Position numbers and translations under genes: made by a program. Shown piece by piece: positions 43,190 to 55,000 of a DNA stretch of 64,000 bases. Under the pieces are notes generated by a model, which did no database searches, was not told the origin of the DNA, and saw only the letters and a program-made list of their open reading frames with translations. The stretch is from Notospermus geniculatus (Eukaryota > Nemertea > Pilidiophora > Heteronemertea > Lineidae), in assembly GCA_002633025.1 (NCBI GenBank), contig NMRB01001870.1:28809-92808 (forward strand), given 5' to 3'. Every line of letters starts with the position of its first letter. The stretch's first letter is position 1.

Positions 43190-43546
43190 GGATACAAGAG
43201 CAAGAGCCATAGAAGCCCCAAGTACATGAAGGACTTGTTTCCAGTGTACACTCCTTCGCGGCGACTCCGCTCCGCCAACGATCCCTGGCTCCTTGAGGAT
43301 CATTCTGTACATATTTTGGGGCCGCAACTCTGGAATGAGCTGCCTTGTGCTCTGCGCGCCGCCTCGAGCAAACACACTTTTAAGAAAAACCTTAAAACTT
43401 ACATTTTCAAAAAAACGTTTCACTGATTTTTACTTGTACATATATGTTTTATCCTTGTCTCACTTATGTCCAGTGCTTAGAAAATGTTTTACCATTAATG
43501 TAGCACTTTTAATCTGAATAAATTATTATTATTATTATTATTATTA
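43190..43546 (+). mobile_element. LINE (non-LTR retrotransposon) 3' end
   Basis: The frame 43085-43426 ends with the typical C-terminal tail of a reverse transcriptase polyprotein: SHRSPKYMKDLFPVYTPSRR, then HILGPQLWNELP and TFKKNLKTYIFKKTFH. This is followed by a stop, ~90 bp of 3' UTR and an (ATT)n tail ending at 43546, as in several LINE clades whose 3' ends are microsatellite-like. Everything upstream (the endonuclease and catalytic RT) is missing, so this is a dead 5'-truncated copy on the + strand. Confidence 0.8.
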
Positions 43547-44243
43547 CCTCTTACATGTGATTACACAATCGTCAACTCCATGATTGTACATGAGAGCTTC
43601 CCTGTGTGACCAATCGTCTAATCGCTTGGTCGGCCCTGGTCTGAATCGTTAACATGTTATCTTCATGCAGACGTCACTCACGGGAAAATTTAACACCAAA
43701 CGAAATTCGCTTTCTCTCCTTGGTGGATTATCAGAAATTTGTTGAGGTAACAGAGATGTATCAAAAGAATCGTACCCAAAAATACATGTATATTACTTTG
43801 CTCTGGGATTTTCTTCTGTACGATTTTCTTTGATCTAAGATATGCCACTGAGTACGTGTGATCAACTTACAGTTTTGCTCGGACAACAAAAGGACAGGGC
43901 TCTCCTCATACAAGCTGTTTTATCCACACTAACACCTACATCGGTTACAACCATCAAAATAGCGCTTACAGATGTCATCGTTTGTTTAAGCTTCAGATGT
44001 TGGGGTCGGCCGAACCGGAACAGGACTTCTCGCACTTGGTTTTATTGGCAGGCTAAACAGTCTTTTCTATTAGTACATAATGCAACACCAACACCAACAC
44101 ACTCACACTGACTACACCCATCTGAAAACCATTTTCCAACATCACTTTTTCTAGTATATTTTCTCCGCATTCGTCTGTACCGCCGGTCTTGTTGGACGAG
44201 TGGGCAGAGCCTTTTAACCATCGAAGGACCTCATTCCGATATC
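43547..44243. other. Intergenic or unrecognised
   Basis: A minus-strand frame (44053-44259) encodes a hydrophobic C-terminal segment (GVVSVSVLVLVLHYVLIEK) that might follow the weak exon to its right. The support is too weak for a gene call. Confidence 0.35.
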
Positions 44244-44513
44244 CTAATCGGTCCTGCACATAACTGTCGGTGAAATAGGCGTAAGTCGTTCCAACCTGTC
44301 CATAGCGGTTGATGTCGTCAGCTCAGGTGTTGGTTTCGTCGGAACAACCGAAGGCGTTGTTTCCTCAAACTCAATATGAACAAAGAGAACACATTCATCA
44401 AATACGAATTGCCGACCCATCCCGACGTTTTTACTAACAACATTTTTCGTTGACTGAACGTTTCCTTCACAATGCTCTGTCTCGGATATTACTTCCACGT
44501 AATCAAGAATGCA
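44244..44513 (-). CDS. Weak candidate exon of a secreted or membrane glycoprotein
   Basis: On the minus strand, an AG near 44514-44520 could be a splice acceptor. It is followed by CILDYVEVISETEHCEGN, which resembles the C-x-x-DY-x-E pattern of CUB domains. Then come DECVLFVHIEFEE and a Thr/Pro-rich linker (TTPSVVPTKPTPELTTSTA), ending at a stop at 44244. No matching upstream exon could be established. It could equally be a chance open frame or a relic. Confidence 0.22.
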   Translation of the reverse strand, partial: CILDYVEVISETEHCEGNVQSTKNVVSKNVGMGRQFVFDECVLFVHIEFEETTPSVVPTKPTPELTTSTAMDRLERLTPISPTVMCRTD

Positions 44514-45437
44514 TACTTTTAGCTAAGCAGCCTATTCATATCTAATATCATCGCTATATGTATATACATAGGTTGTTTCCCCAGAGATTGCAGCTGTCAG
44601 AATACGAAATGATACGGAACAGTTGATTTGTGAATTCACCAAAACGTGGAAGTAGACCACATGTATTTGATGTCTCAATTTACTGTTGCTTGAACGGCGA
44701 TTTGAAACGGAGCTGTTCACATGTAGGTCCGCCAAACACTTCTATCACTGAAGGCCCTTGGACGTTTGGTATGGAATCTCTTTACCACAGTTGCTTCGAC
44801 CCAGGTGTGAAAGAGATGTGATTTTAGCTGTCAGCAATATCTTCCTTTAATCTGACAAAATTTACCTCTTGTAGAACACGGTATACCGATGCACAGATCG
44901 TCCTGTAAATAGATCAACAATGACGTTAACGATGCAATATTGGCCGTCCAAGGCATGAGACAAAAGCAAGGGTACCAGTTTCATGAAGGGTTAAATTCAA
45001 TTTATCCCAAAACAAGTCCTACGTTGTTGAAATTCAGATTGATTCAACTTTTATTGGGAGGCAAAATTTTAAAATTCGGATCAGCCGTCTGGGCTATGGT
45101 GAGTGAGTGAGTGACTTGCTTGTAGATGTTTCCCAACGTGATCGATAGCAAACAGAAGATTATCATCTCAGGCCCCTCGAGATTCAATAGTCACTCTGTC
45201 CGGCCGGCCGCAGTGTATGATGGCAGAGGATACGTGGTGGTTGGCGGTTTTAACACGGCGGGTAATCTCTTTATATCAACAATTTGGCCAAAGATAATTT
45301 GAATGAATCAGGCCATCCATAATGTGGTCCCTTTCTAACAAGATATCGAAAAATATACAAGTGGTGTTGCCTCGCTTCCGTCCATCCACTAATTCGTTTG
45401 ATGACTTAAGGATGAAAATATAGCCACCTTTATTAAG
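44514..45437. other. Intergenic, no gene recognised
   Basis: No feature seen. Confidence 0.4.
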
Positions 45438-45800
45438 ATAATGTATCACGGTTGTTTTTCGCAGGCCACAAAAATCATTGTTTATTTACATTTTGTCTGC
45501 TTGTGTCCAGTCTTTCTTTGTCTTATGACTAATTTTTTGGTGGCATGCCCCTCTAGAAATTCTTTTAATATGGGATGCTGCCCCATAATAAAGCGTGCTG
45601 CCCCTTAGTGCTGGCGATTGATGCCTTATGCGAGGGTCCGTGGGTTCGATTCTGGTAGGAAGCAATGTCTTTCACCTTTGAAACCCGATTTCCATTTCAT
45701 ATTCTTTTAATATGGGAAGTATTAAAATATTTTTTAATTGGCTTCCCATATTCCCAAAAGTGCCCAAAAAAACCCAAAAAACATCCATGTTTGCTTACTG
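45438..45800. repeat. Dispersed repeat, copy 2, split by a SINE
   Basis: Matches 3890-4092 on both sides of the insertion at 45576-45700 (ATCATTGTTTATTTACATTT on the left; AACATCCAT and nearby motifs on the right). Confidence 0.65.
45576..45700 (+). mobile_element. tRNA-derived SINE with 17-bp target duplications
   Basis: The 125-bp insertion is flanked by identical ATTCTTTTAATATGGGA at 45559-45575 and 45701-45717. The interior contains GGGTTCGATTC, an exact RNA polymerase III B-box, preceded by a less convincing A-box near CTTAGTGCTGGCG. Length, B-box and long direct target duplications point to a SINE mobilised by LINE machinery. It is not a functional tRNA because no cloverleaf forms clearly. 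Confidence 0.75.
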
Positions 45801-48800
45801 CAACAAGGAGGTTCGTGTGCATGATTTCTAGGTGACAATCCGACTAGGTTTTCTTCAAATGATGTATGTGGGCAAAAGGGCAAGTTTTTTCCCCCCAACA
45901 TGCCCAATATGCCCGATATATGGTCAGTGCACTGTGTCTTGCTTTTTGATTCTACGTGTAGCTTCTGGTGCGATGCGTATAAATCACTTCTGCAGTGGAT
46001 TGCCCCATCATATGTTCAATAGAAAATCTGTTAAACATCGAACGTGACATATCTTAAGAAATGTCTTCAAAGAAGCTTTTCGCCGCCTCTTTGTTAAAAC
46101 TGTTGCCACCTTTGTGGGGATTTATTTTCAATGTTCAATCCAGAGGAATCGGAACCAGTCATTGTTGGTTCAGCCGCCGGGCGGCTTGAGATACATGTCA
46201 TGTACCAAATGAGTATGCCTAGGCCAATAATACGTGTGGATTAGGCCTAGGCCTAATTGTAACGTCGACAACAGAACAGGGCTTGGTATACAATAATGAC
46301 ATGAACGATGGACACCCGAACCATGGAGGGGTGTACCTCTCCATGGTTCGGGTGTACAGACTGTATATTATAGTACAGACTACAGAGGGGATGCATACAT
46401 ACTAAAGGGTGTCTCAGGGTCAAGGGTGTCTCAGTGTTGAAGACGAACTCCTGTGACTACACCTGGGGACGAGTGTCTCAGTGTTGAAGACGAACTCCTG
46501 TGAAATTTGAATTTGAATTTGTGACTACACCTGGGACGAGGCTGGGTAACCAGGCGGTGGCGCGCAAGTCGGCGGCATTGTGTGACGTATACACCAAACC
46601 TAAATTAGGCCCGCAAATAATAATTTCACGCTCTGCTTACTCAATTCCACGTCTCAAACTTCAGTCTTTACGGTCTTAATCGTTCCCCATGCGTTCCAGC
46701 CTCAAATGCGCCTTAGTCGCGAAGCACAGCCCATTTTTAGTCATTCTCGAAAAATTATTTACATAACCATATCACAGCAGCGTTCCGCTTTTGACGTCAG
46801 ATTGCTTCGCAGATTGGCCGCTTCGCGGCGTTCCGGGAACATGGCGTCCAGGGAGATGCCATTGAGCGAAAGGAGAACTAGTCTTTTTATCAGGAGTATG
46901 CAGATAGGAATCGGGCCGGAATTCAGATACCTAGGCTAAGCATGGTCATTCTTGTTGCCCGTTAAACCGTGCACAGAATAATGCATTTTCTGAGCGCAGT
47001 TTTCCCACCAACCTTTCAATTAACTGAAACTGACAACGCGTGAAATCCTAGGATTTCCCAGGCATCGTCCAAAAAGTCCGTTTTTACTGCTCAATAGTAA
47101 AAAGGGTATATTATTTAAAAAAAACAATTGTACCGTACCTTTGATTATTCTAGCAGACGGGGGCCGTACCAAACGTCTTGTTTCGTACACAATGTACAAA
47201 ATAAATATGATGTACGCTTGTTGTTGTTGTAAGATTACACATAAATGCACCCCCCAGAGGCAGGAATTTGATTATCAGTCTATACAATAACGGTATTTCC
47301 ACGCATCCATCTTTGGTTGTCATGGTTCTAGAGCAATTAAAATTAACCCAGTGGACGAAGCAGAGTGGTTTCTTTATTCACGGTAACAGTAGGTCGTGTT
47401 AACACAAGTTCACAGTGTGGCTACGGTGTTGTGTGTTTTCCAGTCAAGCCAGTCACGACTCGACCGATCATCTTACTGAGATGTGTTCCTAAAGCTGACA
47501 AGGGTTGCTCACATGCTTTAGCTCACAGGCATGGCTTGCAGACATGATGTCACTGAGTTTCCGTAAGTTGGCGACCAGCACAGGTAAAGTTACGAAATCG
47601 TCACAGAGAGGTGCTGGTCTCTCAGAAACGCAACGACGGACCCACAAATTTGAATGTCCAACGCACAATTGATACAAAAGAGCACATATATATTTATTTC
47701 GTAAGACAGAAGTCATTACAAATGAACAGGTGCAGTGCAGAGTGCGTGGTGCAAAATTACATTAACTGAAAGGTGATTACACAGTCTACTGGAACATTGG
47801 CTATTATTTGTGTAGGATGACGGAGACAGCGAGCATTCAGTGCCCCTGATTACCTCAGGATGGATGGAGCCCGGCCCAGTCGTATCCAGTCCCGAAAGGT
47901 CGACGATATCGTGTATCTAGCTGGTTTAATGAAGCCAATTCACTGTAGTTCGCCTACTCAGTTGTTAGCGTAATTTAGACGAACCGAGTCGAAAGAAAGT
48001 GAAATCAGTCTCGACAATGTATTTGGTAACGAAAGAAATGAAAACCACGAAATATTTTGTGTTATAAGAATCAACCTGTTTCCTTTATTAGAATCTGTCT
48101 TTGTCAGTCAAGATTAATAATTAGCTTTTCGGTGTGTGTGCGGTGTCAGTCAAGATTAATAATTAGCTTTTCGGTGTGTGTGCGGTGACTTGAATTGAGT
48201 TTCACAAGATAAGAATATCCTCATCAAGCGCCATTCGCAGAGCTGGAGCCATTTTTGTTGCACTCTGTGCTGGGAACTGTCCGGACTTGTCACGTGATCA
48301 CGTTTAACCAATCACGTAGCTGTAGTTTTAGTTTCTTTTATACAAATTGCTGAGTTTTAAACAGTTTCCAGTCAGGTTCACAACACATCTTGATAATGAA
48401 AGGTGGAATATTCTTCACAAAATCGGGAGGTTTCGAAAGCCGCACAGTCATTTGTAGCTCCCGATGTAGGATTCTTCTTGCTGCGGGCCTTCAATCTATG
48501 CGATGACCACATGCCAATGATTGCAACACGAGTCCACAAGCTTTCTTATTTCGACCATTGTTTAATCACGAATCCCCCTGCGTGCATTTCGCTACCTTAT
48601 TTGAGTCTTATCACGCACGACATACGACTTCAGGTGGTTTCAATCCGCTGATGTGCCTGAAAAAACACATTAGGATACATGTACCAAGTGGATGTATCAA
48701 CCAACGCGGCTTTGGCAGAGCCATTTAGCGGCATCCGTTTATCTTTCAGTTACTTTAGGGTATGCAGTCTCAGTTTACATGAAATTGTCTGGGCTAGAAT

Positions 48801-49047
48801 TTTTAACCAAACCCTGAATAGGTCTACTTTTTTATTTAATTATACATGTGTACATGTATTGTATATATGTTGTTGCACTTAAGACGCTGAGAATTCCACC
48901 TCGGGGTCTAGGTGGCACAAAGATATGGGACACAGCCCTGCTGAAGCTAGCAATTACGAGAAATAAACTCTAGGCATTTTATATTAGGTTACTTTTGTAT
49001 CATTTGTCGTACGTTTATTCGTTGCTGTTCCGCGTTGCCGATACTAA
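45801..49047. other. Intergenic with small tandem repeats
   Basis: A hairpin GACACCCGAACCATGGAG...CTCCATGGTTCGGGTGT lies at about 46311-46356. Two copies of GTGTCTCAGTGTTGAAGACG occur near 46430-46500. Two copies of a ~43-bp unit (GTCAGTCAAGATTAATAATT) are at about 48103-48188. No gene recognised. Confidence 0.55.
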
Positions 49048-49180
49048 GGCTGCTTTTCCACGAGACGTTTGCGGGCGCGGATGCGGGTGAAACAGCTAAA
49101 GGGAAATGCGTTGGATCGATCTTTTCTACCCGCGTCCGCCTCCTATTCCGCGCCCGCAAACGTCTCGTGGAAAAGCAGCC
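49048..49180. mobile_element. Palindromic MITE, 133 bp
   Basis: GGCTGCTTTTCCACGAGACG and its exact inverse form the ends. The arms match for about 33 bp (GTTTGCGGGCGCGGA). Confidence 0.8.
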
Positions 49181-49829
49181 TACGCTGACTCATGCGGAGA
49201 AAGACAACTTCCCGCAGGTTTGAGAAACCAACTTTTCTAAGATGTGGCTACAGTAGACACTGTTACATTTCCATAACTAGTCTTCTGAAGGACGTCGACA
49301 CAACTAGGCAACAATCATTTCGAGAAAAAAAAATGCTGCTGATCATAAAGCTTTACGAACCATCACGGTCATGCCCTTTTACACCAGCTGCTTTTATGTT
49401 ACATTTGATACAACTGAGCAAAAGGTTGATGTTTCAAACTCCGGTGAAGATTTAATAAGGATACATGTTGCCCTGGATTTTCGCCTTGATTCTTCTTGTC
49501 AGGTTTGACGTGAACTCTTTGATCCGGATCCTTTGTGGATTGCGGTTGTAAATTTGCCATCAGAGCCCCACACATGTAACACTGATACAAATCAATTCGA
49601 TTCAGGCATCCGTCGTGATACAGTCATTTAGATATTGCAAAAAATTGAAATGTCACGAACTAAATTGTACAATCGCATGCACAGATCTGGTGCGTATTGG
49701 GCTATTAGAAGGCATTGGGAAAACACGGCACTGTGTGCGGAGTTTGTTTTTCTGTTTTTCCCTAACAAAGTCTAGGCCAGACTTGACAGAATGGGCTTCC
49801 TCTAGGCCCAGTGGGGATTTCAGTAGTAA
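49181..49829. other. Intergenic, no gene recognised
   Basis: No feature seen. Confidence 0.4.
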
Positions 49830-50203
49830 ATGAAATGGGCCATATGGACGACGTGCTTACTTGGGTGAATGTACTAGAAGAACAAATGACAAAATATGTT
49901 AAATCGAAATCTTCAAGGGCAAGCCTTGAGTTCCAGGGTAATAAGGTTATGGAGGTGATCCAGTCATTAGTTCAGAAGTTATTGGACTTTTTATGTTTTC
50001 GGTTCTGTCCACCTGGTGGCCAAGCCAAGAAGGGCGAAATCGGACCAAAACTTCATGTCATAGGTCATCTGACAAAGGGGTGTATACATGTTTTTACCAA
50101 GTTTCAGATCAATGGCCCCAGCGGTTACGAAACGTGCCCTGCTAACGGACGACGACGACGACGGACACCACGTCACTACTACAGCTCACTCGGGTGAGCT
50201 AAA
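49830..50203 (+). repeat. Dispersed repeat ending GGTGAGCTAAAA
   Basis: Same family as 56156-56447 and part of 14800-15480, sharing CCACCTGGTGGCCAAG, GGTCATCTGAC and AACGTGCCCTGCTAACGGAC, and ending in a GACGAC microsatellite and AGCTCAC...GTGAGCT hairpin. The 128-codon open frame across it is not a gene. Confidence 0.7.
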
Positions 50204-51381
50204 AACCCTCTAGGACCCGAGCCGTCTCTCTCCGACATCTGACACCTCATTAACTGGGTCACCCGGCAGGTGCATGTTTTGCCGACTGAAACTTCGCCTG
50301 ATTTCTAAATTGCCCGTTTGCAGAAGGTGGTATTCCGGGAAAAATGAACGACGTATCGTATTTGGAAATATTGATCATACCTTATGGCAGGTGGAAGCCA
50401 TAGGCATTGGAAGATGGACTAGACTAAGGCATGCACACCACCTCGTCTTGTCAGCTTCAGCATGGCTGTTAGTTAATCAGGCATGTTATAGATAAAGGAG
50501 AAACACATGCAAACGAGGTAGTCAGGATTGGAACTAAAGGGTTCCTTATTTATGTACACTTTGCGCGCTTCTGTGCTCAAGTCATACCCAGAACCTTACC
50601 GACATTTTACATAACCCATTCACTGCCGAAGGCAATTTTGCTTTCAAAACGAACACCTAATTTGTGGGAGTTAAAGGACTTTTCAGTTTTTGGCACACTT
50701 TGAAAATTTGACAATTAAAAAGGTTAACATGTTTGAAAATTACAATGACTGGTAAAATTTGAGAATAAATGTTTGTCGATGACAAATTTGATTTGTTCTG
50801 TCACCGGTAAAGGAAAGAGCACAACCGGATGTATTAATGGTTCGATATAAAAATTTTTACCGGTGCCTGAAATGTCACTGGGATTAATAGTGTAAAATAG
50901 GGAATCACAACCCCGGTTACATGTACGTTAATGAGCTTAGTGGGAAGCGATATACTCTAATTATTTCCTTCGCACTGTCAGAGGAAATAATAATAATAAT
51001 GATAATTTATTTCTTATCTATTAAGGGTAAAATGAATGAACAGTTTCTGTAAAATGTATAAAGAAAGAATGAAATCAAGGATCAAAGTTTGGAGAGAATT
51101 AAAAATGGAATTTGAAATATTTTTTTAAATTAAAGAATATTTCCTATTTTAAAAGAGTAAGTGACGCATTATTCAGTGTAAAACTTGTACAACCAACATC
51201 TCGCGTAATTTTTATAAGAAATTCGTGTAAATAGCAGGTGAACGTAACCCCGCGAGTCAGATAGGCTTGCGGCAGCAAAAATGACAAATGACTTTATCTA
51301 AGAATGTGCCTTGTGCGTGCGAAGAAGACTTAATCATATAGCTATTTACATCAACACATTATTCAGATCAGAATTCCCAAA
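50204..51381. other. Intergenic, AT-rich
   Basis: A short AAT microsatellite is near 50987-51005. No gene recognised. Confidence 0.45.
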
Positions 51382-51546
51382 ATGAATGTTGCTAATGGAC
51401 ATTTTGTTAACAGTGAGCTCCGCAACGGCCCGGTAGGCCAACAACAACATTTGTAAGGTTCTTTCCATTGTTAAACCCAACTCGAACAATAAGTCAATTA
51501 TCACTAACGATGTATGCAAAACGGGGCGTTCGCAAAAATTCAGTTC

Positions 51547-51687
51547 AGGGGCCATATTCATGAAGCCTTCGCAACTTTGCGTGCACGCCAATCCATTGTT
51601 AGGCAGTCAGTGAACAATAGGCATGTGCAGCCAAACAATAGACTTGCGTGCACGCAGAGTTGCGAAGGCTTCGTGAATATGGCCCCT
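51547..51687. mobile_element. Palindromic MITE (GGGGCCATATTCATGAAG ends), unit A
   Basis: The arms continue CCTTCGCAACTTTGCGTGCA and match in inverse orientation; the copy in unit B is at 53399-53538. Related by its ends to 8787-8895 and 18470-18577. Confidence 0.8.
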
Positions 51688-51876
51688 GGCCATTTTCCCA
51701 AACCTTGCTTAGCTTACTGCTGAAGTGCCCACTTTGTAAAGGTACTGCACAGTAGCTAGCAAGGTTTTACGCAATACACAAGGAATCCTCGCCATACCAT
51801 CATCCTATACTGGCTGTGGGCTGTGGGTTGAACTGGATAGGTAAAGGTATTTACAACAGCCAATCGTACACGAATA

Positions 51877-52104
51877 CTGTAAAGCAAGATAATTTCGCGG
51901 CTGGAAATGTTCGCGAATCAAGAATTATAGACATATTCGCGGCAGGATATTTTCGCGAGTCTCTGCCATTTTTTCAGTTTTTTTTTCACGGTCTATATTA
52001 ATCACTTACATGTATTTATATTCGCGGCAGGAAATGTTCGTGACTCATACACTGTCGCGAAATTCGCGAAAATTTCCTGCACGCGAAATTTTCCTGCTTT
52101 ACAG
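51877..52104. mobile_element. MITE with CTGTAAAGCA ends, present only in unit A
   Basis: CTGTAAAGCAAGATAATTTC and the inverse of the right end CCTGCTTTACAG define the element, flanked by TA (51875-51876, 52105-52106). Unit B has the uninterrupted site GAATATACAATG, an empty-site proof of insertion. The interior repeats TTCGCG/CGCGAA motifs. Confidence 0.9.
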
Positions 52105-52636
52105 TATACAATGTATGAGGGTCTCAAAAACATGGGCCTGAAGATGGTATTGTCGAGAACTCCGCTGTATCTCGGCCCTGATTGTCGCCTTTTTTTGTGC
52201 CGTTTCAGACACCAGCTAACACTATGGCAAACAAATAACTGCGACCCCATTACACATACATTCGAGTCGACATGTATCTCCTTAGCCCTATTAATCAATC
52301 AAGGTTTCTTTGGCTTCAACCGCTGTTTATCACGACGCATGACTTGCCTATCTCAAGCCAAAAACGTCGGAAGCTGATCACATTCATCTTTCAGCCCAGT
52401 AAGGGGGTTGACAGCAACAGTTAATTTGACGATTACGTTCGTGCACCGACTATGAACTTTAAAATAATCTTACAACTTGCGGTCGCATAGAAACCACATT
52501 TTCAGGTCTAGTCATCCAAGCTGAAAGAAACCTGTGATGCCTTTTTGCACTACTGCCCTGCTGACCAAAATTATCTAAACAAGACAATGCAATTGTTGCT
52601 GTCACAGGACATCGAATTCTAGTGGTTTTATGCCAG

Positions 52637-52783
52637 TAAGGCGCACATTGACGGCAAATTTCAATGCCTCAGGGGTGTTTTTAAAGTCGACTGACCCAAC
52701 GCTGCTGGACTCGTCATTCAGCCGGGTCAGTCGACTTTAAAACCACCCCTCCCGCATTCACCGTCCATGTGCGCCCAGCCTTA
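52637..52783. mobile_element. Foldback element with TAAGGCGCACA ends
   Basis: Outer ends TAAGG(...)CGCACATTGACGG are inverted. An inner perfect pair is TTTAAAGTCGACTGACCC and its inverse. The second copy is at 54247-54393 in unit B. Confidence 0.75.
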
Positions 52784-53233
52784 GATTGTACAAGAAAGTG
52801 CACACCCGAATATAGTCGGTCATATCAACACCGTTTTGGCAGCTACGTTTGACTTGTTTGCAACGGCTAATTCAGCGGAATTTGCACTGCGTGACATTTG
52901 TTTTTCTTTAGTTGATCATTCCGCATGCTGCATCAGCCAATGCAACTGAAACTCCCCCTTGACGAATATGGCATTCAATTGTGGCCAGTGAAAACAAAAG
53001 AGGCAGGGAAACTTTGCACGCAATTGCATTCCGCCCGGTTTCTATTTTTAGCAACAAAAGTCGGACAAACATTACATAACAACTAGACTTTACTAAGTGA
53101 CCACTTTTCGAGGGGGAGATTGGACAAAAGCAAGGTCGGACAAAATAATGAAATTGACAAGTCCGACGTCATTCGGCCGGTTCGCTATTTGCGGTGGTCA
53201 TAAGTTTGTGAAGTCCGTGATGATTAGAAAGAT

Positions 53234-55000
53234 ATGAATGTTGCTAATGGACATTTTGTTAACAGTGAGCTCCGCAACGGCCCGGTAGGCCAACAACAAC
53301 ATTTGTAAGGTTCTTTCCATTGTTAGAGCCAACTCGAACAATAGGTCAATTATCACTAACGATGTGTGCCAAACCGGGCATTCGCAAAAATTCAATTCAG
53401 GGGCCATATTCATGAAGCCTTCGCAACTTTGCGTGCACGCCAATCCATTGTAAGGCAGTCAGTGAACAATAGACATGTGCAGCAAAACAATCGACTTGCG
53501 TGCACGGAGAGTTGCGAAGGCTTCGTGAATATGGCCCATTTTCTCAAACCTCGCTTGGCTTCTGCTGAAGTGCCCACTTTGTAAAGGTACTGCACAGAAG
53601 CTAGCAATGTTTTACGCAATATGCAGGGAATCCTCGCCATGTACCATCATCCTATACTGGCTGTGAGCTGTGGGTTGAACTAGATAGGTAAATGTATTTA
53701 CAACAGCCAATCGTACACGAATATACAATGTATGAGGGTCTCAAAAACATGGGCCTGAAGATGGTATTGGCCAGAACTCCGCTGTATCTCGGCCCTGATT
53801 GTCGCCTTTTTTGTGCCGTTTCAGACACCAGCTAACACTATGGCAAACAAATAACTGCGACCCCATTACACATACATTCGAGTCGACATGTATCTCCTTA
53901 GCCCTATTAATCAATCAATGTTTCTTTGGCTTCAACCGCTGTTTATCACGACGCATGACTTGCCTATCTCAAGCCAAAAACGTCGGAAGCTGATCACATT
54001 CATCTTTCAGCCCAGTAAGGGGGTTGACAGCAACAGTTAATTTGACGATTACGTTCGTGCACCGACTATGCACTTTAAAATAATCTTACAACTTGCGGTC
54101 GCATAGAAACCACATTTTCAGGTCTAGTCATCCAAGCTGAAAGAGACCTATGATGCATTTTTGCGCCCTACTGACCAAAATTATCTAAACAAGACAATGC
54201 AGTTGTTGCTGTCACAGGACAGCGAATTCTAGTGGTTTTATGCCAGTAAGGCGCACATTGACGGAAAATTTCAATGCCTCAGGGGTGTTTTTAAAGTCGA
54301 CTGACCCAACGCTGCTGGACTCGTCATTCAGCCGGGTCAGTCGACTTTAAAACCACCCCTCCCGCATTCACCGTCCATGTGCGCCCAGCCTTAGATTGTA
54401 CAAGAAAGTGCACACCCGAATATAGTCGGTCATATCAACACTAGGGAGGTTTCGAAATCAAACGATAAACGTAAACTTTAACGACAACTTTATTTTTGTA
54501 CCGAAAATGTAGTGCAAAATCTGGTTAATGTGTAGTATGAAAAATAACGTTGTCGTAAAGTTTTGGTTTATCGTTTGATTTCGAAACCTCCCCATAGTTT
54601 TGGCAGCTACGTTTGACTTGTTTGCAACGGCTAATTCAGCGGAATTGGCACTGCGTGACATTTGTTTTTCTTTAGTTGATCATTCCGCATGCTGCATCAG
54701 CCAATGCAACTGAAACTCCTCCTTGACGAATATTGCATTCAATTGTGGCCAGTGAAAACAAAAGAGGCCGGGAAACTTTGCACGCAATTGCATTCCGCCC
54801 GGTTTCTATTTTTAGCAACAAACGTCGGACAAACATTACATAACAACTAGACTTTACTAAGTGACCACTTTTCGAGGGGGAGATTGGAGAAAAGCAAGGT
54901 CGGAGAAAATAATGAAATTGACAAGTCCGACGTCATTCGGCCGGTTCGCTATTTGCGGTGGTCATAAGTTTGTGAAGTCCGTGATGATTAGAAAGATATG
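53234..55000. repeat. Tandem duplication, unit B (1767 bp)
   Basis: Directly abuts unit A. Compared with A it lacks the insertion at 51877-52104 and has an additional one at 54442-54597. Confidence 0.9.
54442..54597. mobile_element. MITE with GGGAGGTTTCGAAATCAAAC ends, present only in unit B
   Basis: The ends are inverse copies and the flanks suggest a TAG target duplication. Unit A lacks it. The arms carry GATAAACGTAAAC and GTTTATCGTTTGAT. Confidence 0.85.

Larger units (their letters stand above)
51382..53233. repeat. Tandem duplication, unit A (1852 bp)
   Basis: Runs from ATGAATGTTGCTAATGG to the junction with unit B, and is closely similar to 53234-55000 throughout. It holds a palindromic MITE (51547-51687), an inserted MITE not present in B (51877-52104) and a foldback element (52637-52783). 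No gene recognised. Confidence 0.9.

Noticed and set aside
44053-44259. Membrane-anchored exon following the CUB-like candidate
   Set aside because: The frame differs from the upstream one and no convincing splice pair joins them.
45620-45675. tRNA gene
   Set aside because: The B-box is exact, but acceptor and D stems do not form; 17-bp target duplications show it is a SINE.
49811-50197. 128-codon open frame
   Set aside because: It runs through a dispersed repeat with a GAC microsatellite also present at 56156-56447; no protein features.
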